DNA from: an uncultured Alphaproteobacteria bacterium
GTDB lineage: Bacteria > Pseudomonadota > Alphaproteobacteria > RF32 > CAG-239
Direction: 5' to 3'
NCBI GenBank assembly: GCA_949297145.1
Contig: CASFQO010000015.1
Span: forward strand, 1-64,000
Length of the DNA: 64,000 bases
The position numbers were made by a program, and so were the translations under genes. The notes beneath the pieces were generated by a model, which was not told the origin of the DNA, did no database searches, and saw nothing but the letters and a program-made list of their open reading frames with translations. Below are positions 44,094 to 53,146 of the stretch, one piece after another (within the stretch, counting starts at the first letter, position 1; every line of letters begins with the position of its first letter).

Positions 44094-44657
44094 TTATACA
44101 AAAATAGCCTCTTTGAGCTCTCTAAAGGTAGTTCCAATCGTACTTGTAACAAAATGACCTTTATTTTCAAAACGGTGTACTTTTATATCTTCACAATGAG
44201 ATAAAATCACTTCTACACTATTGATAATTGAAACTTCATCATCCTTAGAATAAAACAACAACGTTTCTTGAACATTATCAAGCAGTCCCTTTTGCATCTC
44301 AAAATCTAAAAAAGCGCCAAATTCTTTTTCAACATCTAACCAAGGCGCCACAAGAACTAATTTATCCAATTCAGTTTGAGGATTATCTTGCAACCATTTT
44401 AAAACAAAACCGGCACCTGCGCTATGCCCGACAATAACTTTAACATCTTCATCATAAAAGCGTTCAAAAATCGTTTTCCAATCTTCATAATTAGGATTAT
44501 AAGGCGTTGGCAATTCAGGAGTCTGACATAAAATATCATGACACAAAAATTGTTTTTGCAGCCAAGGAAACCAATGGGCATTAGAGAGTGAAGACATATT
44601 TTCATCAAAAAATTCTTCTTCATCACATGTTCCATGCAAAAGTAATGCCTTCATCAT
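44094..44657 (-). CDS. RBBP9/YdeN-family serine hydrolase
   Basis: A 187-residue small alpha/beta hydrolase. The nucleophile elbow is VGHSAGAGF (Ser79), the acid probably lies in YSKDDEVS (about 139), and the base in NKGHFV (about 169). The start KALLLHGTCDEEEFF and WFPWLQKQF-L pattern fits the RBBP9/YdeN family. Cytoplasmic; physiological substrate unknown. AAAGGAA lies upstream of the first of two adjacent ATG codons. Confidence 0.85.
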   Translation of the reverse strand: MMKALLLHGTCDEEEFFDENMSSLSNAHWFPWLQKQFLCHDILCQTPELPTPYNPNYEDWKTIFERFYDEDVKVIVGHSAGAGFVLKWLQDNPQTELDKLVLVAPWLDVEKEFGAFLDFEMQKGLLDNVQETLLFYSKDDEVSIINSVEVILSHCEDIKVHRFENKGHFVTSTIGTTFRELKEAIFV

Positions 44658-44753
44658 CTAATATTCCTTTCTATTTTCTCTCATCTTAGAAAAAAATAAA
44701 CAAAAAATAAAGAACTAAAAAAGAAAAAGAAATATTCTAAACACATAAAAACA

Positions 44754-44776
44754 AAAAAACGCCACAAGGGCGTTTT
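44754..44776 (-). terminator. Terminator of tRNA-Leu
   Basis: On the minus strand AAAACGCC-CTTGT-GGCGTTTT is followed by TTTG, about 12 bases after the tRNA end. Confidence 0.75.
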
Positions 44777-44787
44777 AACATAAAAGA

Positions 44788-44874
44788 TGGTGCGCTAGGC
44801 CGGAATCGAACCGGCACGGGATTGCTCCCAACAGATTTTAAGTCTGCAGCGTCTACCTGTTCCGCCACAAGCGC
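44788..44874 (-). tRNA. tRNA-Leu (TAA)
   Basis: An 87-nt class II tRNA on the minus strand: acceptor GCGCTTG, anticodon stem GCAGA/TCTGT around loop CTTAAAA (anticodon TAA), a long variable arm (TGGGAGCAATCCCG), T arm CCGG-TTCGATT-CCGG and encoded CCA. One T-T mismatch is present in the acceptor. Confidence 0.92.
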
Positions 44875-44957
44875 AAATCATCTGGAAATATCTTATACAA
44901 ACAAAAAAATATAAATGCAACATAAAACTTGTATTTTTTTTATTTCCGGTTAAAATT

Positions 44958-44986
44958 TTGACTGTTTTTAATATGCAGCGCATATT
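44958..44986 (+). promoter_or_regulatory. Promoter of pssA
   Basis: TTGACT (44958-44963), 17 bases, CATATT (44981-44986), about 69 bases upstream of the chosen pssA start. Confidence 0.4.
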
Positions 44987-45054
44987 TTCATTAAATTTTA
45001 TTTTATGCGGCAGAAACAACGTTTCGGCATAAATATTTGAAGAAAGGTAAATTT

Positions 45055-45864
45055 ATGAGACCCTTAAACAGGAAAATAAAATTTTCAAAGAACAAATTTT
45101 CAGAAGTTCCATTTCGGAAATTAGTTCCCAATATAGTTACAATGTTAGCACTTTGCTCCGGTATCACATCAATTCGTTATTCCGTTCAGGAAGATTGGAG
45201 CAAAGCTGTTCTCTTCATTTTCTTAGCTGCTTTGTTTGACGGCTTAGATGGAAGATTGGCCAGAATGTTAAAAGCCTCTTCAAAATTCGGTGCAGAGCTA
45301 GATTCTCTAAGCGACTTTGTAAGTTTCGGTGTTGCTCCAGCAATTTTAATGTTCCAGTGGTGTTTGTTTGATCTACCAAAAATCGGCTGGTTCTTCTGCC
45401 TACTATTTGCAATGGGGATGGCCATGCGTTTAGCCAGATTTAATACCATGTTGGAAGATAAAACCATTCCGCCCTATTGGTCACACTATTTCACAGGTGT
45501 ACCGGCACCAGCCGCAGCAGCAATGGTTATGATGCCGATTTTAATAAGCTTTGATTTTGTTGAAGCAGAACTAGTGCTAAGAACCCATTTATTTTGTGGA
45601 TTATGGATGTGCTTTGTTTCGTACTTAGAAACCAGCAGAATCCCGACAATTTCTTTAAAAAAGAGCAAAATAAAAGCCTCTATGGTTGTTCCACTCTTAA
45701 TCATTGTAGCTTTGCTTGCAAACTTCTTGTTCACACAAACATGGTTAACTCTTGGCGTTTTAACCGCTCTGTATACTCTTTCAATTCCTGTCGGGGTACT
45801 AAAATTCTTAAGAGATAAAAAAGAGTATCTAAAAACACAAATAGAAGTTCCGGCTCAACAATAA
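45055..45864 (+). CDS. pssA: CDP-diacylglycerol-serine O-phosphatidyltransferase
   Basis: A 269-residue membrane enzyme making phosphatidylserine, the precursor of phosphatidylethanolamine. ATG at 45055 is chosen (AAAGG 8 bases upstream) over an in-frame TTG. The CDP-alcohol phosphatidyltransferase motif is exact: D62xxD65GxxAR(x8)G79xxxD83xxxD87. Six to eight membrane segments follow, with RFNTMLEDKTIPPYWSHYFTGVPAPAAAA typical of type II PssA. The usual partner psd is not adjacent. A terminator follows. Confidence 0.93.
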   Translation: MRPLNRKIKFSKNKFSEVPFRKLVPNIVTMLALCSGITSIRYSVQEDWSKAVLFIFLAALFDGLDGRLARMLKASSKFGAELDSLSDFVSFGVAPAILMFQWCLFDLPKIGWFFCLLFAMGMAMRLARFNTMLEDKTIPPYWSHYFTGVPAPAAAAMVMMPILISFDFVEAELVLRTHLFCGLWMCFVSYLETSRIPTISLKKSKIKASMVVPLLIIVALLANFLFTQTWLTLGVLTALYTLSIPVGVLKFLRDKKEYLKTQIEVPAQQ

Positions 45865-45873
45865 CATGAAAAG

Positions 45874-45905
45874 AAAAAAGAGGAGACTTTGTTTCCTCTT
45901 TTTTT
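45874..45905 (+). terminator. Terminator after pssA
   Basis: AAAAAGAGGA-GACTTTGTT-TCCTCTTTTTT hairpin with T tail, about 10 bases after the pssA stop. Confidence 0.75.
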
Positions 45906-46011
45906 CTAAAAACAACTTGATTTTTAAAACAATCAGATATATAAGATTCCACACCAAACGGCACCCCTGGAGGTCGATTGGTAGTTTTAATTTTATAAAA
46001 GGATTAAAAAC

Positions 46012-46302
46012 ATGTCAGAAATTACATTTAATGCAAATTTGCGTGAAAAAGCAGGTAAGGGGGCAGCTCGTGCATGTCGTAGAGAAGGCCGCGTTCCTGC
46101 AGTTATATATGGTGGCAAGAAAAACGCTGTAAACATCAGTTTACACCCTGTTGAACTTGAAAAGGCTCTTGATCTTCGTGATTTCTATAAATCAGTAATT
46201 ACCATTTCCTTAAATGGCAAATCTGAAAAAGTAATCTGCAAAGATGTACAATTTGACCCGGTATCGGATATGCCTATTCACGTTGACTTTATGCGTAACT
46301 AA
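46012..46302 (+). CDS. rplY: 50S ribosomal protein L25, short form
   Basis: A 96-residue 5S-rRNA-binding protein (ITFNANLREKAGKGAARACRREGRVPAVIYGGKK, residues 4-37; FDPVSDMPIHVDFMRN at the end). Most alphaproteobacteria have a longer L25/Ctc with a second beta domain of about 100 residues; this one stops straight after the HVDF(L/M)R element that normally joins the two. Good AAAGGA site before ATG. It is followed by pth after 18 bases and then ychF, the usual cluster order. Confidence 0.95.
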   Translation: MSEITFNANLREKAGKGAARACRREGRVPAVIYGGKKNAVNISLHPVELEKALDLRDFYKSVITISLNGKSEKVICKDVQFDPVSDMPIHVDFMRN

Positions 46303-46320
46303 GAATTATAGGGCAAAAAG

Positions 46321-46893
46321 ATGTTTTTAGTGGTAGGTTTGGGCAATCCTGGTGAAGAATATGCAAAAACCCGCCATAACATTGGATTTATGGCGGCTGA
46401 TGAAATACACAGCCGCTATAATTTTTCACCATTCAAAGCAAAATTTGAAGGATTATTGGCAGAAGGCACAATAGATGGAGAGAAAGTGCTGTTGCTCAAA
46501 CCGCAAACTTTTATGAATCTATCAGGAAATTCAGTCGGAAAAGTCGCAAATTTCTATAAAATCTCCCCCAAAAACATTATTGTTATTCATGATGACAAAG
46601 ACTTAACTTTGGGCAAATTAAAAGCTAAGATTGGCGGCTCAGCCGGTGGACACAATGGGTTAAAAAATATAGATTCACAAATAGGTCCGGATTATAACCG
46701 TATACGCGTCGGTGTCGGCTCTCCACAAGAACATCACACAGATACAGCCAGCTTTGTATTATCCCGCTTTTCTAAAGCAGAAATGGATATTTTGCAAGAA
46801 CGACTGGATTTCATTACAAATAGCATTGGCGACTTGATAAATAAAGGCATGACTTATTACTCTAATTTAATTGGTATGCACAATACCAAGTAG
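46321..46893 (+). CDS. pth: Peptidyl-tRNA hydrolase
   Basis: A 190-residue enzyme that frees tRNA from stalled peptidyl-tRNA. VGLGNPGEEYAKTRHNIGFMAAD (residues 4-26) includes the catalytic His; LLKPQTFMNLSGNSV (about 58-72) and VIHDDKDLTLGKLKAKIGGSAGGHNGLKNI (about 90-119) complete the site. Standard length. It lies 18 bases after rplY. Confidence 0.97.
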   Translation: MFLVVGLGNPGEEYAKTRHNIGFMAADEIHSRYNFSPFKAKFEGLLAEGTIDGEKVLLLKPQTFMNLSGNSVGKVANFYKISPKNIIVIHDDKDLTLGKLKAKIGGSAGGHNGLKNIDSQIGPDYNRIRVGVGSPQEHHTDTASFVLSRFSKAEMDILQERLDFITNSIGDLINKGMTYYSNLIGMHNTK

Positions 46894-47002
46894 CTATGAT
46901 TTCCCTTCAATCAAAAGATAAACCTTTATTTTTTTATTGCAAAACGATTACATCTCGAGTATAACCGCATAAAAAGAAAATAAACACAACAGGAGCAATA
47001 AA

Positions 47003-48115
47003 ATGGGATTTAATTGTGGTATCGTAGGTCTTCCAAACGTAGGCAAATCCACACTTTTCAATGCATTAACACAAACAATCGCTGCCCAAGCAGCAAACTT
47101 TCCTTTTTGCACGATTGAACCCAATACGGGGCGAGTCGCTGTGCCTGATAAACGTTTACAAGAATTAGCAAATATCGTACATCCCAAGAACATTGTTCCG
47201 ACCCAACTTGAATTCGTTGATATTGCCGGTTTAGTAAAAGGCGCATCAAAAGGTGAAGGTTTAGGTAATCAATTTCTAGCCAACATCCGCGAAACAGATG
47301 CCATCATCCATGTTTTACGCTGCTTTGAAGATAACAATATAACCCATGTTGAAGGTTCCGTTGATCCAATCCGCGATGCAGAAATTGTAGAAACAGAATT
47401 AATGATTGCCGATTTGGAATCACTAGAAAAGCGCTTTGAACAAACTAAGAAAAAGGCACAAACCGGCGGAGATAAAGAGGCTGCCGTCAGAGCCAGAGTA
47501 ATGGAACCGATTATAAATGCACTACGCGAAGGCAAACCTGCCCGCACAGCAGCACCTTCACCAGACGACAAAGATGCATGGAAACAATACCAAATGATGC
47601 AGCTTTTAACATCCAAACCTGTTTTATATGTCTGCAATGTTGATGAAGACAGCGCTGCTACTGGCAACGAATTTTCCAAAAGAGTATTTGAAAAAGCCGA
47701 AAAAGAACACGCCAAAGCAGTTATCATATCTGCAGCAATTGAATCTGAAGTTGCCCAATTAGACAGTGAAGAAGAAAAACAAGAATTTCTTTCTGCACTT
47801 GGACTGGAAGAAACAGGCTTAACCAAAATTATAAAAGCCGGCTATGAATTACTTGGCCTTGAGACCTATTTTACCGCTGGTCCTAAAGAAGTACATGCAT
47901 GGACATTTTTAAAAGGTTCTAAAGCACCTCAATGCGCCGGAATTATTCACTCTGATTTTGAAAGAGGTTTCATCCGCGCAGAAACAATATCTTATGACGA
48001 CTATATCAAATTTGGAGGCGAACAAGGTTGCAAAGAAGCCGGAAAAATGCGCTCCGAAGGTAAGGATTATGTCGTTCAAGATGGTGATTTGTTAAACTTC
48101 TTATTTAATGTATAA
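47003..48115 (+). CDS. ychF: Ribosome-associated ATPase YchF/Obg-like
   Basis: A 370-residue P-loop protein (OLA1/YchF family), a ribosome-binding ATPase linked to stress control. G1 is GLPNVGKSTLFNALT (residues 8-22), G3 DIAGLVKGASKGEGLGNQFL (about 73-92), the altered G4 YVCNVDED, and a C-terminal TGS-like domain (about 283-366: TFLKGSKAPQCAGIIHSDFERGFIRAETISYDDYI). AGGAG precedes ATG. It closes the rplY-pth-ychF cluster. Confidence 0.97.
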   Translation: MGFNCGIVGLPNVGKSTLFNALTQTIAAQAANFPFCTIEPNTGRVAVPDKRLQELANIVHPKNIVPTQLEFVDIAGLVKGASKGEGLGNQFLANIRETDAIIHVLRCFEDNNITHVEGSVDPIRDAEIVETELMIADLESLEKRFEQTKKKAQTGGDKEAAVRARVMEPIINALREGKPARTAAPSPDDKDAWKQYQMMQLLTSKPVLYVCNVDEDSAATGNEFSKRVFEKAEKEHAKAVIISAAIESEVAQLDSEEEKQEFLSALGLEETGLTKIIKAGYELLGLETYFTAGPKEVHAWTFLKGSKAPQCAGIIHSDFERGFIRAETISYDDYIKFGGEQGCKEAGKMRSEGKDYVVQDGDLLNFLFNV

Positions 48116-48257
48116 AATTAAAATAGAAAACCTCAAATTTATTACTTTTTCGAACATACGAAGAGCCAAGTTAATATAGATCAAACTTGGCTTTCCACAA
48201 AAAATATCAATTAAATTCCAAATACTGCCTCTATACAGTAGAAATTAGGCAATAGAG

Positions 48258-49193
48258 TTAATTTTCATCCAAATACTCAATGGCGTCCATTGCTGCCATA
48301 GCACCACTTCCAGCAGAAATAACCGCTTGTTTATATTTAGGATCTTTAACATCTCCTGCTGCAAAAACACCTTCTACATCTGTAGCAGAACTATTTTCAT
48401 GAGTAACAATATAGCCTTTACTGTCTAAAACCAAATTACCTTTAAAAATTTCCGTATTAGGTTGATGGCCAACTGCAATAAATACTCCATCTAACGGAAT
48501 TGTTTTAATTTCATCATTTTCAACATTGCGCAATTTAACCCCTGTAACTTTCAAAGGATTCTCATCACCAACAATTTCTTCAACAACACTATCCCACTCA
48601 ACAACAATTTTCTTATTATTAAGGATTCTATCTTGTAATATTTTATCTGCGCGCAATTGATGACGTCTATGAACCAAAATTACCTTATCTGCCAATGAGG
48701 CCAGATACAATGCCTCAGCAGCAGCCGAATTACCACCGCCGACAACTGCAACCGTTCTCCCCCGATAAAAGAACCCGTCACATGTTGCACAGGCAGACAC
48801 ACCATATCCCAAAAATTTCTTTTCAGATGGAATATTTAACCATCTTGCGGACGATCCCGTTGCAATAATAACAGCACGTGCTTTGTAAGAATGTCCGTTC
48901 TCTGAACTGCACACAAATGGACGATTTGAAAAATCAACCTCTACAATATTGTCGTTAACAAATTCAACACCCAGCTTCAAAGCCTGCTGTTTCATCTTAT
49001 CCATCAACTCAAAACCACTGATTTCCTCAAATCCGGGAAAATTTTCAATACTGGTCGTCATTGTTAATTGTCCACCTTCTTGATTACCCGATACGATTGT
49101 CGTCTTAAGTCCTGCTCTGATTGCATAAATCCCCGCCGTATATCCGGCCGGTCCAGAACCTAAAATCAGCAAATCAGTTGTATATAATGCCAT
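48258..49193 (-). CDS. trxB: Thioredoxin-disulfide reductase
   Basis: A 311-residue FAD/NADPH flavoenzyme that reduces thioredoxin. The FAD loop GSGPAGYTAGIYAIRAG is at the start (12-28), the redox-active CATC in SACATCDGFFYRG (about 132-144), the NADPH loop VVGGGNSAAAEALYLA, and the C-terminal FAD segment GVFAAGDVKDPKYKQAVISAGSGAMAA. It follows a helical-repeat protein gene by nine bases and is probably the last gene of that unit. Confidence 0.96.
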   Translation of the reverse strand: MALYTTDLLILGSGPAGYTAGIYAIRAGLKTTIVSGNQEGGQLTMTTSIENFPGFEEISGFELMDKMKQQALKLGVEFVNDNIVEVDFSNRPFVCSSENGHSYKARAVIIATGSSARWLNIPSEKKFLGYGVSACATCDGFFYRGRTVAVVGGGNSAAAEALYLASLADKVILVHRRHQLRADKILQDRILNNKKIVVEWDSVVEEIVGDENPLKVTGVKLRNVENDEIKTIPLDGVFIAVGHQPNTEIFKGNLVLDSKGYIVTHENSSATDVEGVFAAGDVKDPKYKQAVISAGSGAMAAMDAIEYLDEN

Positions 49194-49202
49194 TACAGCC
49201 TC

Positions 49203-49868
49203 CTAATTTAATAGTTTCAAAGTATTCTCTCGCAATTTTTTAACTCTAAGAGCCTTTTCCCTCTCCCCCAATAATTCATAAACAGCCGCCAATTGACTGC
49301 AAATAAAAAGTGTATCCTGATACTTTTCATAAAAGCTTTCTTTTTGTTCTAAGACCAAATTAAGCGCTTTCTCAAGAAATCTCACTTTTGCATGAGGCGT
49401 ATCTGCATTTTGAGCCAAAATCATATAAGCTTGATACTTATCTTGCATTTCATGATTTTCAGCCCAAGTTTCTTCAACCCTCAAATATGCATCCTCATCA
49501 TTAAGATAATAATAAATATCTTTTAAAGCGAGTAAAATTCTGGTTTTATCATCAACATTACGCGCAAATGACAACGCCTGATTATAATATTCCGCAGCCA
49601 AAAAGCATTTACTGTTATCCAAACTGCGAACACTTTCATCATAATAGATTCGCCCAAGTTTTGAATAAATCAAAAACAAAACCAACTCAACATTCTGATT
49701 ATAATTATCTTTTTGCTGCAAAAATTTCACAAAAAAGCGCAACAAGGTACTATATTGAACAATTAAAGCCTCTGTACTTAAATACTTTTCTCTTTCATGA
49801 ACCACTCTGTACAAATGTAAAAAGCGCTTTTCCGTATTATCTGTTTTTGTTGTTAAAGACTTAACCAT
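49203..49868 (-). CDS. TPR-like helical repeat protein
   Basis: A 221-residue soluble all-helical protein. Repeated patterns such as LGRIYYDESVRSLDNSKCFLAAEYYNQALSFAR and LAAVYELLGEREKALRVKKL look like degenerate tetratricopeptide repeats. No enzyme motif is seen. It is nine bases upstream of trxB and 17 bases downstream of the Cys-rich gene, suggesting one transcript. Likely a protein-interaction adaptor; partner unknown. Confidence 0.6.
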   Translation of the reverse strand: MVKSLTTKTDNTEKRFLHLYRVVHEREKYLSTEALIVQYSTLLRFFVKFLQQKDNYNQNVELVLFLIYSKLGRIYYDESVRSLDNSKCFLAAEYYNQALSFARNVDDKTRILLALKDIYYYLNDEDAYLRVEETWAENHEMQDKYQAYMILAQNADTPHAKVRFLEKALNLVLEQKESFYEKYQDTLFICSQLAAVYELLGEREKALRVKKLRENTLKLLN

Positions 49869-49885
49869 CTAAACCTCCGACAATA

Positions 49886-50152
49886 CTATTTTAATCCGCC
49901 GGTAAACAAACAATATTCTTCTTGGCTTAAGTTATATTTTTTATAAACAGGACAATGCTCACACAAACACCCTTTATGCTCATGAATACAGTTGCTCTTT
50001 TCAAAAGCACAAAACAACCGCTCTAAATGTTTCAAATGAGAAACATCAAAAGGAATATTCTGACCATTTTTACCTTTACAATGTGTAGAATATGAAGGAC
50101 ACGACAAACAAACACATGCTTTGGCATTCTCTAAATTTTTTTCAACACGCAT
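49886..50152 (-). CDS. Cys-rich DUF2769-like protein
   Basis: An 88-residue protein with nine Cys arranged as CVCLSCPSYSTHC (residues about 13-25), FCAFEKSNC and CLCEHCPVYKKY, plus one near the C terminus. The CxCxxCPSY start and CxCxxCPVY repeat fit DUF2769, a family of putative metal- or cluster-binding small proteins of archaea and anaerobes. No partner enzyme is known. The match is from memory of the motif and could be another Cys-rich family. Confidence 0.6.
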   Translation of the reverse strand: MRVEKNLENAKACVCLSCPSYSTHCKGKNGQNIPFDVSHLKHLERLFCAFEKSNCIHEHKGCLCEHCPVYKKYNLSQEEYCLFTGGLK

Positions 50153-50241
50153 ATTTTCCTCCTTAATGAAATAAACACCAGATAAAAATATACGCTCTGC
50201 AAGGCTAAAACAATTAACCCTAACCTAAATTAAAGTTATAT

Positions 50242-50529
50242 CTAAATACGTCTGAAAATATTTTCTTCAATTTGGGGCAAAAAATAATTTTTAACCCCTG
50301 GTAAAAATGAGATTTTATCAACTCTTGCAAAAAGAGGGCCTTGATAACAACATTGAATCATTTGATTGATTTTGTCATCTTCACCGCTCATCAAGATTTC
50401 AACACTACCATCGTCTTCATTTCTAACCCAACCGGATATTCCTCCTATCTCAAGAGCTTTTGAAACAGCCCAACGACGATAGCCGATTCCCTGAACTCTA
50501 CCTTCAATTTTTAAATAAACTTCTCTCAT
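50242..50529 (-). CDS. acyP: Acylphosphatase
   Basis: A 95-residue enzyme hydrolysing acyl phosphates. The phosphate loop with catalytic Arg is GRVQGIGYRRWAVSKA (about 10-25), and the catalytic Asn is in GWVRNEDDGSVEIL (about 34-47). Typical family length. Its first 26 bases overlap the end of the ATP12-like gene, so translation is coupled. Confidence 0.93.
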   Translation of the reverse strand: MREVYLKIEGRVQGIGYRRWAVSKALEIGGISGWVRNEDDGSVEILMSGEDDKINQMIQCCYQGPLFARVDKISFLPGVKNYFLPQIEENIFRRI

Positions 50530-51013
50530 TGCAAAATTTTTCCCACCTTTTTAAATTTTCCAAAATTTGCGCGTGCCTATGAAGAGTATCCTCATCTTTA
50601 CCCCATTTACTTTGCTCACACAATTCCTCTGCAAAGGCAATATTAAACATCTCTTGCACAGAAAAAATATGATACAAAAACAAAACACCTAACAACACCG
50701 ATCTCAACTCAGTTGCAACAAGATACGACATCGCCAAAGATGCATCATCTAACTGCTCCAAAAATCTTTGCAATTGTTCTTTTTGCGCCAAATTTTTAGC
50801 CGAAACCTCAAATCCCTGTACTTTCTCAAATTGAGTTTGCAAAATTTCATTAGCAAAAGAAATAGCCCTTTTCACACGAGAAAGAATTTGTTCATCCGCT
50901 ACACAATCTTCTAAATACAAAATTGTATCGGTTGCCGAAAAATCCAACAACCGACAAACAATTTCACTTTTCTGTTTGCCAATCAAACAAACAATTTCTT
51001 TCAAATCAGACAA
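50504..51013 (-). CDS. ATP12-family F1-ATPase assembly chaperone, shortened
   Basis: A 169-residue protein matching the C-terminal two thirds of the ATP12 family, which binds ATP synthase alpha subunits during F1 assembly in mitochondria and alphaproteobacteria. Matches are VCRLLDFSATDTILYLEDC (compare LLxYAxTDxLCY), a middle helix set with FEVSAKNLAQ, TELRSVLLGVLFLY, and FAEELCEQSKWGKDEDTLHRHAQIL (compare DExWQxExWGxDxEAxxRR). The usual N-terminal beta domain of about 60-70 residues is missing. Neighbours AsmA and RluC fit the alphaproteobacterial context. Confidence 0.72.
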   Translation of the reverse strand: MSDLKEIVCLIGKQKSEIVCRLLDFSATDTILYLEDCVADEQILSRVKRAISFANEILQTQFEKVQGFEVSAKNLAQKEQLQRFLEQLDDASLAMSYLVATELRSVLLGVLFLYHIFSVQEMFNIAFAEELCEQSKWGKDEDTLHRHAQILENLKRWEKFCNERSLFKN

Positions 51014-53140
51014 TTATTTATTCCTATTCAAATTCTTCATAGAACCAGAAAGAATATCAATAATCCCCTTAGTTGTATCTTTCACAGCCCCAACGCTATC
51101 ATTAAAAATCTGTCCGACATCATTAGTAGTTTGTGTTACAACATTATCCGGTTTCGGGAATCTGGTTTCAAATCCTGTCCCCTGCAAAGCTGTATAGCAC
51201 GGAGAACCATCATTTTCCAACAACATTTGACTTCCGAGATAAACTGGACCAGATGTTGTAACCCCAACAATTGTTTTAATGGCGTTAGCGCTATCTACGC
51301 TGATTTTTGGCTTTTGAACTGTTCCTGTCAGCTTAACCAAAGAAGACAAAACCTTCGCAATATTAGTATCTGTTAATTTTCCGGCAAACGGCTTAAAGCT
51401 CAAATTAAGTTCATCTTTCCTCAAATTAACATCACCTGTTGCAACAATCGTAAATTTATCTGCATTAACGGTAATTCCATTTGGAATTTGTGCCTTACCA
51501 TCTTTCAAATCTGCACGCACAACAGCACATCTTAAATTCAAATCATCATTTCCTTTTGTTATACGAAGTGTATCAAGCAATTGCGACACAACATTGCCTT
51601 TGAACATACCAATATTACCAATATGCAATTGCGATTGATCAAGAATCACTATCATCTGTCCATTCAAAGAATCCGTAACATCAACCAACGTATCACCCTG
51701 CCCGATTAGATTAACCATAATATCGGTTTCACTGCCACTTTTAAAATCAACAGCTGCTGAAAAATCACCCATCGCCATCAGAGCTTGTTTAAGATTCATC
51801 TTGTTAACATCCATCTTTAGCAAAACTGATTTTTGAGTTGCATTAACATTAAATGCCGCAGTAGCAGTACCTCCAAAAATTAGCCCTTTATTAAGCTTGA
51901 CATTTAGAATTCCCTTAACAACTTCAGCCTGAAGAGTTAAATCTTTTGCTAACAACGTATCCTTATTAACCAACTGCCCAACAGACACATCTGCTTTGGC
52001 ATCAACATTTGACAAATATTGATAAGGTATAAGCTCATTTGGAACAAGTGTTGTAGCATGCGCTTCTTTAATCAAACTAAATCCAGCTACTTTTTGAGAT
52101 TTCTGAACAAAAGAAGCCATATCTATTTTATCGCTGTTAAGATTTGCTCTAATTGCTGGAACTTTTGAAGTCATATCAACAGAAATTGTACCTTTAATCA
52201 GGTTTCCTGCGAACATCAAACTCTGAATATTCGCATTAACTTTTGTTAGGTTTCCTTCGATTCTGGTGCTAATAGATTCATTATAGCCACTATTTTTCCC
52301 TAAAAAGCCTTGAGCTGTTATATTACCTTTAAAGCTAATATCGCTTAATAAATTATATAACAAAACATCCGTCGAGGCCTGAATTCCCATAATATCAAAA
52401 GTTCCCTGCACCGGATACCCTTCTGCACTTTCCAGTTTACTAAAGCCACCGGCAACACCCTCACCTTTATATAAGCCATCGTTAACATTAAAATCAAAAT
52501 TTATATTATCAAGCTCCGCCTCTGTTAGCGCCAAATTATTGATTTTATAACTCTGAGTATTTTGAGCAGCATCTGTATAATTAATTTGAACATTGTCTAA
52601 CAAAAGATTTCTGACCACCAATTCTGACAACAAAAATTCATCTTTAGCTGCAATCTCTTTATTTCCCAACGTTTCTTCAGCATAGGCAGATTTAATCAAA
52701 CTAAAACCAGACTTTGCTTGTGTTTCAGGTTCAGAAACATCATTTTCAGAAAATTCCCAATTTGCTTTTCCTTCCGGATTCATCTCTAAATTAACAACAG
52801 CTTCATGAACCGTAAAAGTATCTATCTCTATTTTTTTATGAAATAATGGCAACAAAGCGAAACCCAATTCAACCGATTGCGCAGACACCATTTCTGGATT
52901 TTTTGCCCAATTTGCATTAGAAAAAGTAACATTATGCACTTCAACCACCGGATTGAAAGAAGGCTTCAATTGAATATTATCCATCGTTAGCTGACGTCCG
53001 GTTTTATTATAAACAATTTTGATAATACTGCTTTTATACGCATTAAAATCAATCTGCGTTAAAAGGATATATCCAGCTGCAACAAATAAAATACAAACCG
53101 ATACAACTGAAATAAGAACAATTTTCAGAAATTTTTTCAT
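51014..53140 (-). CDS. AsmA-family envelope protein
   Basis: A 708-residue protein with one N-terminal membrane anchor (FLKIVLISVVSVCILFVAAGYILL) and a long periplasmic beta-rich region. The AsmA signature FNAYKSSIIKIVYNKTGRQLTMDNIQLKPSFNPVVEVHNVTFSNANW is at residues about 31-77, and a C-terminal LNGQMIVILDQSQLHIGNIGMFKGNV segment at about 505-530. AsmA-like proteins form bridge-like grooves that carry phospholipids toward the outer membrane. It abuts the ATP12-like gene and follows the RluC gene by six bases, indicating one operon. Confidence 0.9.
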   Translation of the reverse strand: MKKFLKIVLISVVSVCILFVAAGYILLTQIDFNAYKSSIIKIVYNKTGRQLTMDNIQLKPSFNPVVEVHNVTFSNANWAKNPEMVSAQSVELGFALLPLFHKKIEIDTFTVHEAVVNLEMNPEGKANWEFSENDVSEPETQAKSGFSLIKSAYAEETLGNKEIAAKDEFLLSELVVRNLLLDNVQINYTDAAQNTQSYKINNLALTEAELDNINFDFNVNDGLYKGEGVAGGFSKLESAEGYPVQGTFDIMGIQASTDVLLYNLLSDISFKGNITAQGFLGKNSGYNESISTRIEGNLTKVNANIQSLMFAGNLIKGTISVDMTSKVPAIRANLNSDKIDMASFVQKSQKVAGFSLIKEAHATTLVPNELIPYQYLSNVDAKADVSVGQLVNKDTLLAKDLTLQAEVVKGILNVKLNKGLIFGGTATAAFNVNATQKSVLLKMDVNKMNLKQALMAMGDFSAAVDFKSGSETDIMVNLIGQGDTLVDVTDSLNGQMIVILDQSQLHIGNIGMFKGNVVSQLLDTLRITKGNDDLNLRCAVVRADLKDGKAQIPNGITVNADKFTIVATGDVNLRKDELNLSFKPFAGKLTDTNIAKVLSSLVKLTGTVQKPKISVDSANAIKTIVGVTTSGPVYLGSQMLLENDGSPCYTALQGTGFETRFPKPDNVVTQTTNDVGQIFNDSVGAVKDTTKGIIDILSGSMKNLNRNK

Positions 53141-53146
53141 TTCATC

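Noticed and set aside
45866..46132. A plus-strand reading frame before and into rplY
   Set aside because: It starts in the pssA terminator and overlaps rplY in another frame; no family match.
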